From contig WSYJ01000164.1 in assembly GCA_020186115.1 (NCBI GenBank), positions 1,080,547 to 1,144,546 on the forward strand: DNA of 64,000 nt, given 5' to 3'. Below the pieces are notes generated by a model, which was not told the DNA's origin, ran no database searches, and saw only the letters and a program-made list of their open reading frames with translations. How positions within the stretch are numbered: the first letter of the stretch is position 1; each line of letters opens with the position of its first letter. This document shows positions 23,706 through 33,502 of the stretch, one piece after another. The translations under genes were made by a program, and so were the position numbers. Source of the stretch: Histomonas meleagridis. Its lineage: Eukaryota; Parabasalia; Tritrichomonadida; Dientamoebidae.

Positions 23706-23760
23706 TCGGAAAAGCGGTTATACGCGACACTTTTTATTACAGCAACGAAAAAGTGGCTAG

Positions 23761-25256
23761 ATGGGGAGGAAAGCAAAAAAAGTTCCTCAAACAAGACCGA
23801 ATGCATTTGGCGGACTTGCTTTCCAAGCTACCCGTAACCCCCACTTTGTGTTTAAGCATCATCCAGCTGCGAAACCTCATCCAAAACCATCAAAAGTATT
23901 TTCAGTTTGGGTTAAGTATTACCAACCCCCATGGCTATGCTTTGTTGAAATTATTATCTTTGCATTATTTTTCTTATTAGCTATTACTGTTCAAAACACA
24001 ACTTTAATTTTTTTCCAATATTTTGGAAAAGCTGTTAATATTTTCTTTCTCGAAGGATATGATGTTTACACAGATGATCAAGTTGATTCGCTTGGTGACA
24101 AGAGGATTTTTACCAAGCCAGATTTCAGATTTGTTTTTAATTCATCGCTATACAAGTTTTTTGCTTTTGATACTGATTTTGCTTGTTCCTACAAAATTGA
24201 TAGAACAACTGATCTCACACTTTATATCTTAACACTTGATGGGGAAGAACTTTCATTCCATTTCGAAGATGATAACAAAACTCTTGCAAATGAAATTGTC
24301 GAACCTTACCTTTCAAACTTTTCATTAGTTCGTCTTTCGGTTTACTATGCAATTGAAACAACAAAATATGGGCAAATAATCGAGTCAGGAGTTATTTCAA
24401 ATTTTTACAATTTTGAAGAAACAGGAATCATCCTATGGAACCTTGACCGTGATCGCGTTGTCCGTAACTCCGATAATGCGAGTTCTTTGTTTCCATCAAT
24501 TTCTTTATTTCTTCCTTTTAGCCTTTCTTGTGGTTGCTATCTTACTCCAATCACTTTCTATCTTGTCCTTGTATAAAATTTCCAGGGTCAAAGCAGTAAA
24601 CGAGCGAATTTCCCCATTCACAATATTTAAACAGAAACTTGATAAATGGGAGCCATTAACACTACTTTTTAATATCATCTCTCTTGCCTCGGTGATTATT
24701 TATATGTCATCAGGGCAAATTCTTCATGATACTGCACCATGGCCACTTTTCGTATTAGCATTAGCATCATTTCTTCAATCAATTTTACTGATTCGATATC
24801 TCCAACTTCGCCCAGCAACGCTTGTTGTCGTTCGAATGATTTCTAGTGCAATTGTCACATTGTTACAATTTATTGTTGGATGTATGCCATTTTTCCTTGG
24901 TTTTGTAATTTTTGGCGTTTCTTGGTTTGGTTGGTATTCACCGCTTATGTCATCGTCAAGGCAAGTTGCGAAATTACTCGTTGCTGCTTCTTATGGCGAT
25001 TACTTACTTGACGGTTATGACGGTTTTACCGACGGTTCTGACAAACCGAAAAATTATTCCATCAGCTTATTTAACTGTGTGGATTTTTAATGGCTTAGGA
25101 ATTTGGTTTTATATTGTGTTGGCTATTTTACATGCTGCTTTGTTTAAAGAAGTTCATATCGCAAGAGACGAAATGATTGAGGAAGGTGAGGTGAATGAGG
25201 AAGATATGGACGCAGAAGACCCTCTGCCTTGGCTACAATACGTCGCTGATCGTTAG
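23761..25256 (+). CDS. Mucolipin/polycystin-like (TRP) cation channel, two frameshifts
   Basis: ATG 23,761 starts MGRKAKKVPQTRPNAFGG. A first membrane helix (about 60-82), a long lumenal loop, then in another frame a group of helices (FLYFFLLAFLVVAILLQ onward) and a pore region with FLGFVIFGVSWFGWYSP and LVAASYGDYLLDGYDG. In a third frame come the last helix (WIFNGLGIWFYIVLAILHAA) and a charged tail ending YVADR. The layout and the FGVSWFGWYSP...F-S-x-x-x-x-A-x-Y-G-D pore order resemble mucolipins (TRPML), endolysosomal Ca2+ channels. The second shift is at an A run (25,049-25,053); the first is at about 24,440-24,500. Joined, about 495 residues. It may be intact in life (sequencing error) or a recent pseudogene. 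Confidence 0.72.
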
Positions 25257-25705
25257 TGGAATGCGTAATTTTATAATAAACTTTTTTGTATTTTTCAATT
25301 AAATAGGGTGTTTTTCTTAGAAAATAATTATAAGTTTATTTCCAGCTTTGCCGAACCATTCACAAATTTCTTTTGTATAATGGATGACTTGTTTTTGGCT
25401 ATTGAAATACACATATGTCATCCAAATCAGGAAAAAATAAATTTTCGTTATTTTTTTAACTTTCACTCCAATCGCCCGGTTGATAACAAATCGAAACGTG
25501 TCCAATAATTAAAATTAGATCATTATGTTGAGACTCATATTTAACGCTGGTAACCAAACGAACTGGTTATAAAAAAATGACACTTTTTGAAAGGAATAAA
25601 CCGTCTTTATCAAATGAAAATTTGTATTCAAAAAGTTCTAATGATATTGAAAATTGAAAAAAGATTTTCTAAATTTTTCACCATGTCAAATTGACATTTT
25701 TTTAT

Positions 25706-26116
25706 ATGCTCTTTTTCCTTTTTTTGGCTAAATATGATATTTATACCCAGCAATCAAGCAAATTTATTAGTGTAGTTGGAGAAGATGATCTAAAAAGAAA
25801 ATTTCAAAAATTACAAAAACAAACTAGGGGATTAAAAATGCATTATAAGATATTAATTTCAACTCATTACAGACCAATTCGAGGCAGAATCAGTCAAAAT
25901 AGTTATACAAGTCTTATTCATCCAGGAAGAGATTTGATTTCTAATGGTAAATCTTTTGAGAATTTGAGGAATATATTCATGAAGAATTATGATCATGATT
26001 TAAAAAATGTAGAAAACTTCAGAAAGAAATGTTCCAGAGTTTTTTCTGTACCATGTATAATTATCGATTTTGAGAAAGGTGAAGATTTTTCCAAATTTAG
26101 GGAACGACATCCATAA
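25706..26116 (+). CDS. Small protein of unknown function
   Basis: ATG 25,706 gives 136 residues starting MLFFLFLAKYDIYTQQ (a weak hydrophobic N-terminus), then a basic, polar body with THYRPIRGRISQNSYTSLIHPGRD and a C-terminus KGEDFSKFRERHP. No family is recognised. The frame upstream to 25,691 has no ATG. It lies between the direct repeats at 23,100 and 26,352. The composition is reasonable for a real protein, but a relic of a longer gene is possible. Confidence 0.4.
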   Translation: MLFFLFLAKYDIYTQQSSKFISVVGEDDLKRKFQKLQKQTRGLKMHYKILISTHYRPIRGRISQNSYTSLIHPGRDLISNGKSFENLRNIFMKNYDHDLKNVENFRKKCSRVFSVPCIIIDFEKGEDFSKFRERHP

Positions 26117-26351
26117 AATTCATAATGTAAAGAATTTTATAATTTATAAAGTTATTTTCACTTTTTGTTTTTAAGTTGAAAATATTGGTTTGGATAATAA
26201 TTCAACATGAGTTGGAACAAAATAAAGTATTTCATGTTTTAAATTTTGTAGGGCCGTGACTATCTTAATAATTTTAGATAATATACGATAATTGTTAAAG
26301 TTGCAAATTTGCATTAATCTAAAATGAAATATATTATTAATACTTACTAAG

Positions 26352-26957
26352 CTTGCTGCTCCAAGATCATATAATGGATGAACATCTGAAGAAGTACCCC
26401 AAAGGAATTAAAATGATAATAATTTAAGGCCCATATCAAACTGGAAAATCCTCATTTTTGAATTCGATAACTAAAAATGACTCGAAAGAAAACACTATAA
26501 AGATAAGAGGTCCATATACTGAACCTTTAGAGAATATTTTCTCAGATTCAGAAGATTCTTCAAAAACTCAAAACTATTTCCCAATAACTGATTATGGTGA
26601 TGGAATTATTTTGGATATAGAATATTCATCTGATTATTTATTTAGATAATACGAAGTAAAATTTATATATTTTAAAATTTTCAAGTAATTCAAATTGTTT
26701 CTGTGTTGTGCATATCATGCATTATGTTAAAATTTAAAACATTTGTTGAATACGTAACTTAATTGGAATTATTGAAAAGTGTTTATAACTAAGAAAAAAA
26801 TATACAAAATAAAACATTTATTAATATTATTATTTAGCGCTTATTCATAATGCTCATACCACTAAATAAATTGGAGTTACTTAACGTTTGTGAATTTTGT
26901 TGATTTGTATTTTCATTTTGTGAATTATTTACATTTACATTGTTATTACTGTTTCGA
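26352..26957 (+). repeat. Direct repeat, copy B (P-loop relic plus kinase tail)
   Basis: It matches 23,100-23,705 at offset 3,252 with small differences. Here the kinase tail is continuous with the complete gene, so this is probably the source locus. Confidence 0.88.
26374..26649 (+). pseudogene. P-loop NTPase fragment, copy 3
   Basis: MDEHLKKYP, in-frame TAA, then GPYQTGKS and 63+ residues ending DYLFR. Similarity to the other copies begins only about 20 bases upstream (CTGCTCCAAGATCAT), whereas copies 1 and 2 share more 5' sequence with each other. Confidence 0.6.
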
Positions 26958-28678
26958 TTCGTTGCCAAATTACGTTTTGGATTTCGTTGAATTGTTTTCG
27001 AAAGCCATTGCGCGCTTTGTGTTTCTGATGTTCGACTTCGATTTCGATACATTTCAATCGATGTTTTAATAATATTACAAAGTTCGATTTGTGTTTTTGG
27101 TGAACAAATTTTATTCGAAACAATTTCTGATGCAATTGGAACAATATATTTCATACGTAATGTGATCGTAGGCTGAAGATTTTGAAGAATTTCGGTGATA
27201 ATTTCGGATAATTCGATACTATTTTGGCGATTCCATGACGCTGAAATGCGCGGAATGATTTCTTCAGTAAATTTATTGTGATTCACTTTAGGTAAACATT
27301 CTTTTAATAATGAAATACTACAATTAATAATATTATTGTTAGTCGATGTAGAAAGATATTCGACAAGCGACGGAACAATTTCTTCTTCGATCTTTTGTCC
27401 TGTTAATTTGTTGACTAATATTTGAAATTCTTGAGCACTTTCTTTTTGTAATTGTTCTTGTTCACTTTTAATCGATGTTTCAATAATTGGATAACAAATT
27501 TCATAAATTCGTTCTTCTGAAATATTTTCGACAATAACGGAAAAATATCGTAAAAAGATCAAATTGATTTCATATGGTTTAACAATCGTAAACATTGGAT
27601 AAAGTGGTAATACAATTAACTCATAAAAATCTCGTTTATCAAACGTTTTCCCAATTTCAAATATAATCGGAATTAATATATTCGAATAAAGAATTTCATT
27701 CTTAATTTCTTGTATAAAAAATTCTAAAAATTTGTTTTGTAAAATTCGAATGGAGAATTCGTTAAGCGTTTTCGATATTCCACAATAAAAATTATATTTG
27801 TCTTCTTGCGTTTTAGTTAATATCACTTCGAAATATCGTAACGACTTAATATAAACATTATCAAATAACGGTGAATGAAGTATAAAATTAAATGACGGAC
27901 GCTTTTCGGAGTTAACATTCAAGCATGCAATAACCATGTCGCGTAATATCTTGGGAATATTTTGATAAAGATTTGGTGTGCGAACCGATTCTTCAATGCA
28001 CTTCGGAGTCGGCTCTTCCAATACATTCGATCCTTTGATGAGCGTGCCGATGATACAGCCATAACTAAAGACATCTGTCTTAAATGTGCATTGCGAATTA
28101 TTATAATATTCTGGTGAAATATAATTAATCGGCGGTTGGAAGTATGTAACAGATTTCCAGTCGCCCATACGCGGAAGTGATTCCCCATTCTCATGAATAA
28201 AACGATTACTAAATGTAAATAAACAAATCTTAGTATCCATACTTTTCGTTAAACAAATATCACTAATAGATAAGCCAAACATTATAATGTGCGCTGAACT
28301 ATGTAAAAAATCTAATGTTTTACATAATTGATATGAAATATAAATAATGTCATTAGTAGATAAATAACTATCATATTCTAAACACGTTTCAATAGGCTCT
28401 GCTGCAAAATTTAAAGCTTTAATTGAATCTGAAAGCTCAAGAATTTTTAAAACACCTGGATGAAAAATTCGACGAACAGAGTATATAGATGAAAGTGTTT
28501 CTGTTAAAAATCGTTCTTGATCTGCTTTAGTTCCGATACTTTGAATAATATCGTAATCAATTTCCCAAAGACTAACTTCTTCTAATGTAGTTTTATGCTT
28601 AGCACGACTGACTTTCCAACATGATGTTTTAAATAATGGTACTTGATCTATATAATTTACTGAAATTCCTGCTCCCAT
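26834..28678 (-). CDS. SCY1-family (SCYL2-like) pseudokinase
   Basis: The 614-residue protein starts at ATG 28,678 (MGAGISVNY). The frame continues to 28,711 without ATG and holds promoter motifs. Residues about 20-280 form a kinase fold lacking HRD (IMFGLSISDICLT) and DFG (KICLFTFSN), hence a pseudokinase. A helical HEAT-like region (about 290-550) and an Asn/Gln-rich tail follow. SCY1-like proteins act in clathrin/COPI membrane traffic; SCYL2 is associated with clathrin-coated vesicles. The N-terminus MGAGIS fits N-myristoylation (MGxxxS). A truncated tail copy occurs at 23,582 and another at the window's left end. Confidence 0.82.
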   Translation of the reverse strand: MGAGISVNYIDQVPLFKTSCWKVSRAKHKTTLEEVSLWEIDYDIIQSIGTKADQERFLTETLSSIYSVRRIFHPGVLKILELSDSIKALNFAAEPIETCLEYDSYLSTNDIIYISYQLCKTLDFLHSSAHIIMFGLSISDICLTKSMDTKICLFTFSNRFIHENGESLPRMGDWKSVTYFQPPINYISPEYYNNSQCTFKTDVFSYGCIIGTLIKGSNVLEEPTPKCIEESVRTPNLYQNIPKILRDMVIACLNVNSEKRPSFNFILHSPLFDNVYIKSLRYFEVILTKTQEDKYNFYCGISKTLNEFSIRILQNKFLEFFIQEIKNEILYSNILIPIIFEIGKTFDKRDFYELIVLPLYPMFTIVKPYEINLIFLRYFSVIVENISEERIYEICYPIIETSIKSEQEQLQKESAQEFQILVNKLTGQKIEEEIVPSLVEYLSTSTNNNIINCSISLLKECLPKVNHNKFTEEIIPRISASWNRQNSIELSEIITEILQNLQPTITLRMKYIVPIASEIVSNKICSPKTQIELCNIIKTSIEMYRNRSRTSETQSAQWLSKTIQRNPKRNLATNRNSNNNVNVNNSQNENTNQQNSQTLSNSNLFSGMSIMNKR

Positions 28679-28684
28679 TCTTGT

Positions 28685-28719
28685 AACGGTTTGGTGGAGG
28701 ACGTTTACCAAAACCGTTT
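28685..28719 (-). promoter_or_regulatory. AACGGTTT dyad before the SCY1-like gene
   Basis: AACGGTTTGGT (28,685-28,695) and ACCAAAACCGTT (28,707-28,718) form an inverted pair directly upstream of ATG 28,678. Both halves match the AAACGGTTT motif at other gene starts in the window. Confidence 0.55.
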
Positions 28720-28842
28720 ATTTTTAAAACTCTGGTTAAAATCAAACTTAATCACCACGAAAAAATCACATACTCCTCGGAAGTGCAACGTTGATAAGAT
28801 TGATATTTTATATTAATTTTATTGCATTATTTATCACATTGG

Positions 28843-29996
28843 TTAGTGTGGAATTTCTCTTGTTGATGGATCATCTGAACCAAAGAGATCAGCCACAGCA
28901 AAGCTACACCTAAACATATCTTTCTTTGGCGACACATCTCTTACTCTATGAACATTTAATTTTGGCAATTGCATTCCCAATGCTTTCGTTGCCTTTTCCT
29001 TCAACGATGCTTCATGGTTAACATCTTTATCATCGAATTGATGGAAATATACAATTGGAAGCCTTGCTGTTGTTCTATACTTTTTTGCGCCTTCTGCAAC
29101 AGCATCTAAAAAAGTGACGGCGATTTTGGGCAAATTCATTACAATGTAATCAGAGCCTCCGTTCTTAAAGATATTAACGATAAACTCACGTGCATCAATG
29201 TTAGAGCAAATTACCTTGTCGGTAACATGGTTAATTTTACAGTTTTCCATAAGCCATTTATACGAATCTGGATTTAAATCATTTGCATAAACAGTACAGT
29301 TCTTTCGTTTGGCTGCACGAATAGCAAATGGTCCAATCCCACACATGGCATCCGCAACAATGGAACCTTCTTGGAAAAGATCAACAAGTGAATCATGTTC
29401 ATGTTCAAGCCTTGAATTCCAATAAACTTTGGAAAAATCCATTCTAAATGTGAGCCCTGTTTGCTTGACTTCTGTTATAAATGAGTTTTCACCTGCAATA
29501 ACTTCAAGATTCATATTTCGATAAACATTGTTTATAGCGCCAGTTTTAATGGCAACTGTTTTAAGAGAAGTATTTTTGAGTAGAATTGCTTGTCCAATGA
29601 TGTGTTTATATGGCATTTGTTCTTCAAGAAGATTTAAATGTGCAACTTTCCCAATGGTTTCAAATGATGATGGAATAACGGTTCCCTCTGGTAAAAATTG
29701 CTGCAATAATTCTTGCAAAGAAAAATTATGATAATCAAGTGTAATATCATATGAAGTTAATTCGACATCACCAATAATTTCTATTATTTCTTTTGGAACC
29801 TCATTAACTCCTTCTCCAAGAAGAATTCTTTTTCCTTCATTTTCTGAAATGACAACATTGAACTTTTGATATTTTGGAAGAAGATCATATTTCTTGAGAA
29901 TTTTTAGTACATCTGCTGTCTTTTCTTTAGGAATGACAAAAGATTGAAGTGTTTTATTTATTTTATATGTCGAAAGATCGAATTCTGTTGAAGCCA
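28843..29996 (-). CDS. TRM5: tRNA (guanine37-N1)-methyltransferase, Trm5 type
   Basis: From ATG 29,996 (MASTEFDLSTYK; the frame upstream lacks ATG) the protein has 384 residues. Trm5 hallmarks: FSKVYWNSRLEHEHDSLVDL, the SAM-binding motif ADAMCGIGPFAIRAAKR, YANDLNPDSYKWLMENC and the catalytic-region motif MNLPKIAVTFLDAV. Trm5 methylates N1 of G37 in tRNAs to prevent frameshifting. It is slightly shorter than yeast Trm5 (about 500), with a reduced N-terminal part. It lies tail-to-head with the Rlp7-like gene, 83 bases apart. Intact. Confidence 0.93.
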
Positions 29997-30078
29997 TTAA
30001 ACAAAACAAACATAGTCAATTAAGAAATGTGATATGAAAAATGTTGATAATTTATTTTGTGATTTATTTATTAGTTCT

Positions 30079-30801
30079 TTAGATTATTGCTTCAATGAAC
30101 TGAATAATATCGTTGCCTCTCCATCCGCTTGGACCGCCTGCATATAATGGCAACTTTATGTTTTTCAATTCTGTCTTATTAAAATGAAAAGGTGCTAAAA
30201 ATGCAGTAATTGCCTCTATTTTGTTATCATCGCCTTTGTTGAAAGCATGTACCATATCATCCAAACAAATAATGTTTTTGTCAGATAATGCATCTGCAAT
30301 CATTTTATTTGATGTTATATGAACTTCTTTACCATTAACAACTGTTGAGGCTCTTGTATGTATAAGTTGTCTGACCAATTCTTGAGAGGGAGAACCGTAT
30401 GTTATTAAATGATTTATAGATTTGAGTTTTTGTCTATTTTCTTCATTGAGAAAAACAAAACATCCATCAAATTTTTCATTAAGCTTTAAGTCAGATAATA
30501 TTTTCTTTGATTCTGGACAAATATTTGCTTTTGCATCAATCAAACGAATAACTAATGCAAATTTCAAATTAGCATCAGGAAGTGGGAAATTATGGGATTC
30601 TTTGCGTTTTGTATTGTTATCAAATTTCCTTTTATCTGCCTTTATTTGCTTTGTCTTTGAAAGGATTGTTTCTGCTCTATAAAAACGTTTTTGTGGAATG
30701 ACAGTTATTGTTGTTCCTTCTCGAATTGGATTTACTCCTTTTGATATTGTATAATCATGGCGTTTTTTGCGCAAAGCCACTTCTTTTTCAGTTCCTCCCA
30801 T
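30079..30801 (-). CDS. uL30-family protein (Rlp7/RPL7-like), probable ribosome biogenesis factor
   Basis: A 240-residue protein. An N-terminal basic helix (about 1-70, KEVALRKKRHDY, KADKRKFDN) precedes a uL30 fold with FALVIRLIDAKANICPESKK, GCFVFLNEENRQKLKSINHL, ITYGSPSQELVRQLIHTRA and GKEVHITSNKMIADAL, and it ends GGPSGWRGNDIIQFIEAII, like the GGDAGNR end of L7. Divergence from canonical eL7/uL30 favours the nucleolar paralogue Rlp7/RPL7L1, but a divergent ribosomal L7 cannot be excluded. Upstream on the gene strand is TAAAAGTGACAAAA, a second motif seen near several starts. Confidence 0.75.
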   Translation of the reverse strand: MGGTEKEVALRKKRHDYTISKGVNPIREGTTITVIPQKRFYRAETILSKTKQIKADKRKFDNNTKRKESHNFPLPDANLKFALVIRLIDAKANICPESKKILSDLKLNEKFDGCFVFLNEENRQKLKSINHLITYGSPSQELVRQLIHTRASTVVNGKEVHITSNKMIADALSDKNIICLDDMVHAFNKGDDNKIEAITAFLAPFHFNKTELKNIKLPLYAGGPSGWRGNDIIQFIEAII

Positions 30802-31097
30802 TTGGTTCTGTAGATTTTGTCACTTTTACTCGACCATAGCCCAAAATGAAAAAGTGCCAAACGATTTTTGGAACCATTTTTGATTATCTTCAAATTATAT
30901 AAAATCTTTCATTCTTTCTTCTCATAATGTTTATTGAAAGAAAGCCTTATTATGCAATATGGATTTTCTTTGTAAGTATTAACATATTGAAGCTTATTAA
31001 GATTTTTTCATGTTTTCCTTTATTTTATATCGAAAATTCTCATTACAAAATACAAATATCAAATATTAATAAAAACTGTATTTTATTGATAATTATA

Positions 31098-32851
31098 TTA
31101 TATTTGTTCAATAAATTTTTCTTCTTTGAAATCTTCGGCAAATGGATCTTCTTCAATATTTATATTACTTATTCCTGTAGTAAATGTATTCATAGTTTCA
31201 TTTTCATTTTCATTTTCTTCTGATTTATCATTTTCATATATTTCTTCTTTTTTATTTCGAATATGTTTCATTAATATAATTAATAAGATGATAATAACTA
31301 TTACTACAACAATTACACAAACTGAAATGATAATAATCGTTGTTTGATTTCATTGTTTTGATTATTATTATCATTATCATTAGTGTAAAACATTGTAAAG
31401 AAATTGGAATAATAATTATAATAAGTCGAATAAATAACAATCGTATAATTGTAATAAATAAATTCTGTTTCAATATATGAAAATGTCCAATTATTTATAT
31501 ATAATGAAAATGATATCGTTTTTGTTTCATAAACAGTTAATGAATGTGTAATTGATAATGTAATTGTTAATGTATATGAAAATGATAATGATAATGAAAT
31601 ATCACTTTGAAGTGATTCAGTAAGTGTATCTGAATTAGAAAATTTATTCGATTGACTAAATGAATATAATTCTGAGAATGAAATTGAGTCTGACTGTGCA
31701 TATGTATTCGATTGACTAAATGAATGTATTGGAAGTGGTTCGCATATTCCTTCTGTGGATTCGCTAACAACATCTAATTGTCCAAAATGATCCTCTACAT
31801 ATGTTGGATATGTGATAACACTTGTAAAAACATTATAAAATGCACCTTCACCAATATTTGGTTCTGAATCTCCATAATAATAAATGCATTGAAGATTATA
31901 ACAATTCCCAAATGCTGAACTTAAAATTTCTCTTATTCCATTTCCAAGTGTTAATATCCTTAAATTAGAACATGATGCAAATGCTGAACTTCCAATTGTT
32001 GTAACTGAATTTGGAATTGTAATGTTTTTGATTGATGAACACAATGAAAATGATGAACCACCAATTGTTATAACATTTCCTCCAAATATAATCGTTTCTA
32101 AATTAGAACATGATAAAAACACATTAATTCCAATATTTGTGACTGAGTTACCAAAATTAACTGAAACAACTGAAGGCCATTCTGAAAATGCATTGTTTGG
32201 AATTGAATAAATATTTCCACTGATAATTATAAATTTTGTTATGTTTTGATATTTATCAATATCTTCAAATTCATTTAAGTTCATGATTGAAAGTGTTGAA
32301 TTATCATAGTTAAATATTTGCAATGAATTTGCAAAAAACATAACAAATACAAAAATATTTTCAATTTTTTTCTTATCTTTTACTTTCAATATATATTTGG
32401 TCGTCAATATTTTCTGAACTGAAACCGTATTTTTCTGATAAAATTTGATATAAATAACCGGAAATATAATTGAAAAAATGACAGTTAAATGAAGTAAATC
32501 ATTCAAAATGTTTGGTCCTTCTTCGTTATCGTTTAGCATCATAAAAAAATGTGAAAATTCACCTTTTAGAGAAGATATATCTTCATAATATTTGTGTAAC
32601 GTTTCCTCAAATGTGATATCTTTGTCAAATATATCAATTTCGAAGTCTTTTTTCAAAATGTTTGAAAAATATGTTCTTCGAAATTTTTGTTTGTTATTAA
32701 AATCTTGACGTACAATTGTTGTATATTCATTGTTTTGTATCAAATTTAAAAATATTTTGTTTATCAAAAATTTATAATTATGATGAAATCTTTTGAATTT
32801 TTTGTTCATAATTTCATTAATTGATACTTCCCTATCACATTTGTAAGTCAT
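31098..32851 (-). CDS. BspA-like surface protein (BspA4), one frameshift
   Basis: From ATG 32,851: an N-terminal region (1-155) without a signal, a hydrophobic segment (about 165-185, IENIFVFVMFFANSLQ), about six TpLRRs, a linker with FSQSNTYAQSDS and FSQSNKFSNSD repeats, and a membrane-proximal domain. The frame as written ends at 31,313 (KQRLLSFQFV). Moving frame by one base at a T run (31,348-31,350) restores the membrane helix (VIVVVIVIIILLIILM) and a tail with EEDPFAEDFKEEKF, ending at TAA 31,098. The linker is the same type as in the DUF5057 protein at 53,576, and the tail motif is shared by BspA1 and BspA3. Confidence 0.8.
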
Positions 32852-33502
32852 TCCTTCTTGTTTTGGTGGGTTTGTATTTGGAACATTTCTTCTTGAATAA
32901 TAGAAGGTGTAATAAGATTTGTATCGTCTCTATAACGTTCAACTGTGCCTAAAATGATGAACAAATGAAGGATTTTCATGTTTCAACTTGCAATATATTT
33001 TAAGACCTTCACTAAATACACATCGGCTGTCTCAAAAGGTTAAAATCTCACGGTTAAACTTTAAAAAACTTGTTGTTTAATTGTAGTTTTTCTATTTAAT
33101 TTTGAAACGTTTCTTTGAATATTTGAAAATGTAAATTAAAGGAACGACTTTAAAACATTATAAAAACACTTTTAAATAATATAAGGAATATATGTCATAA
33201 AGTTGAGTTTATGCTTTAAAATGATATGTAGAATGCATATTAAATTTTTTTATCTATGAATTTTATCTGAAGAAAAATGTTATGTGTTTGTGAATATAAT
33301 CATATGCACTGCAATATTAATATATGACGAATTAAATCGCTTATAAAAAAGCAATAAACCATATTTCAATTATTCATTATTTATTCAAAACAAACACAAG
33401 AAACTCAACAAATTATGAAGAAATACAATTTAATGTTTGACTTAATATGAAATCCAAACTCGAAATTCCTTAAAAACAAAAACAAATTTTCACACGAAAT
33501 TT
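32852..33502. other. Intergenic, BspA4 to BspA5
   Basis: About 650 bases. It should hold the BspA4 promoter; TTTAACCGTGAG on the gene strand (about 33,035-33,050) is a weak match to the promoter motif. No gene, repeat or RNA recognised. Confidence 0.45.

Noticed and set aside
24440-24510. An intron explaining the mucolipin frame change
   Set aside because: No GT..AG boundaries with a trichomonad-type branch/acceptor motif are visible and the frames overlap continuously.
26834-28711. Start of the SCYL2-like gene at 28,711
   Set aside because: That codon is TTG; the first ATG is 28,678, and promoter motifs fill the interval.
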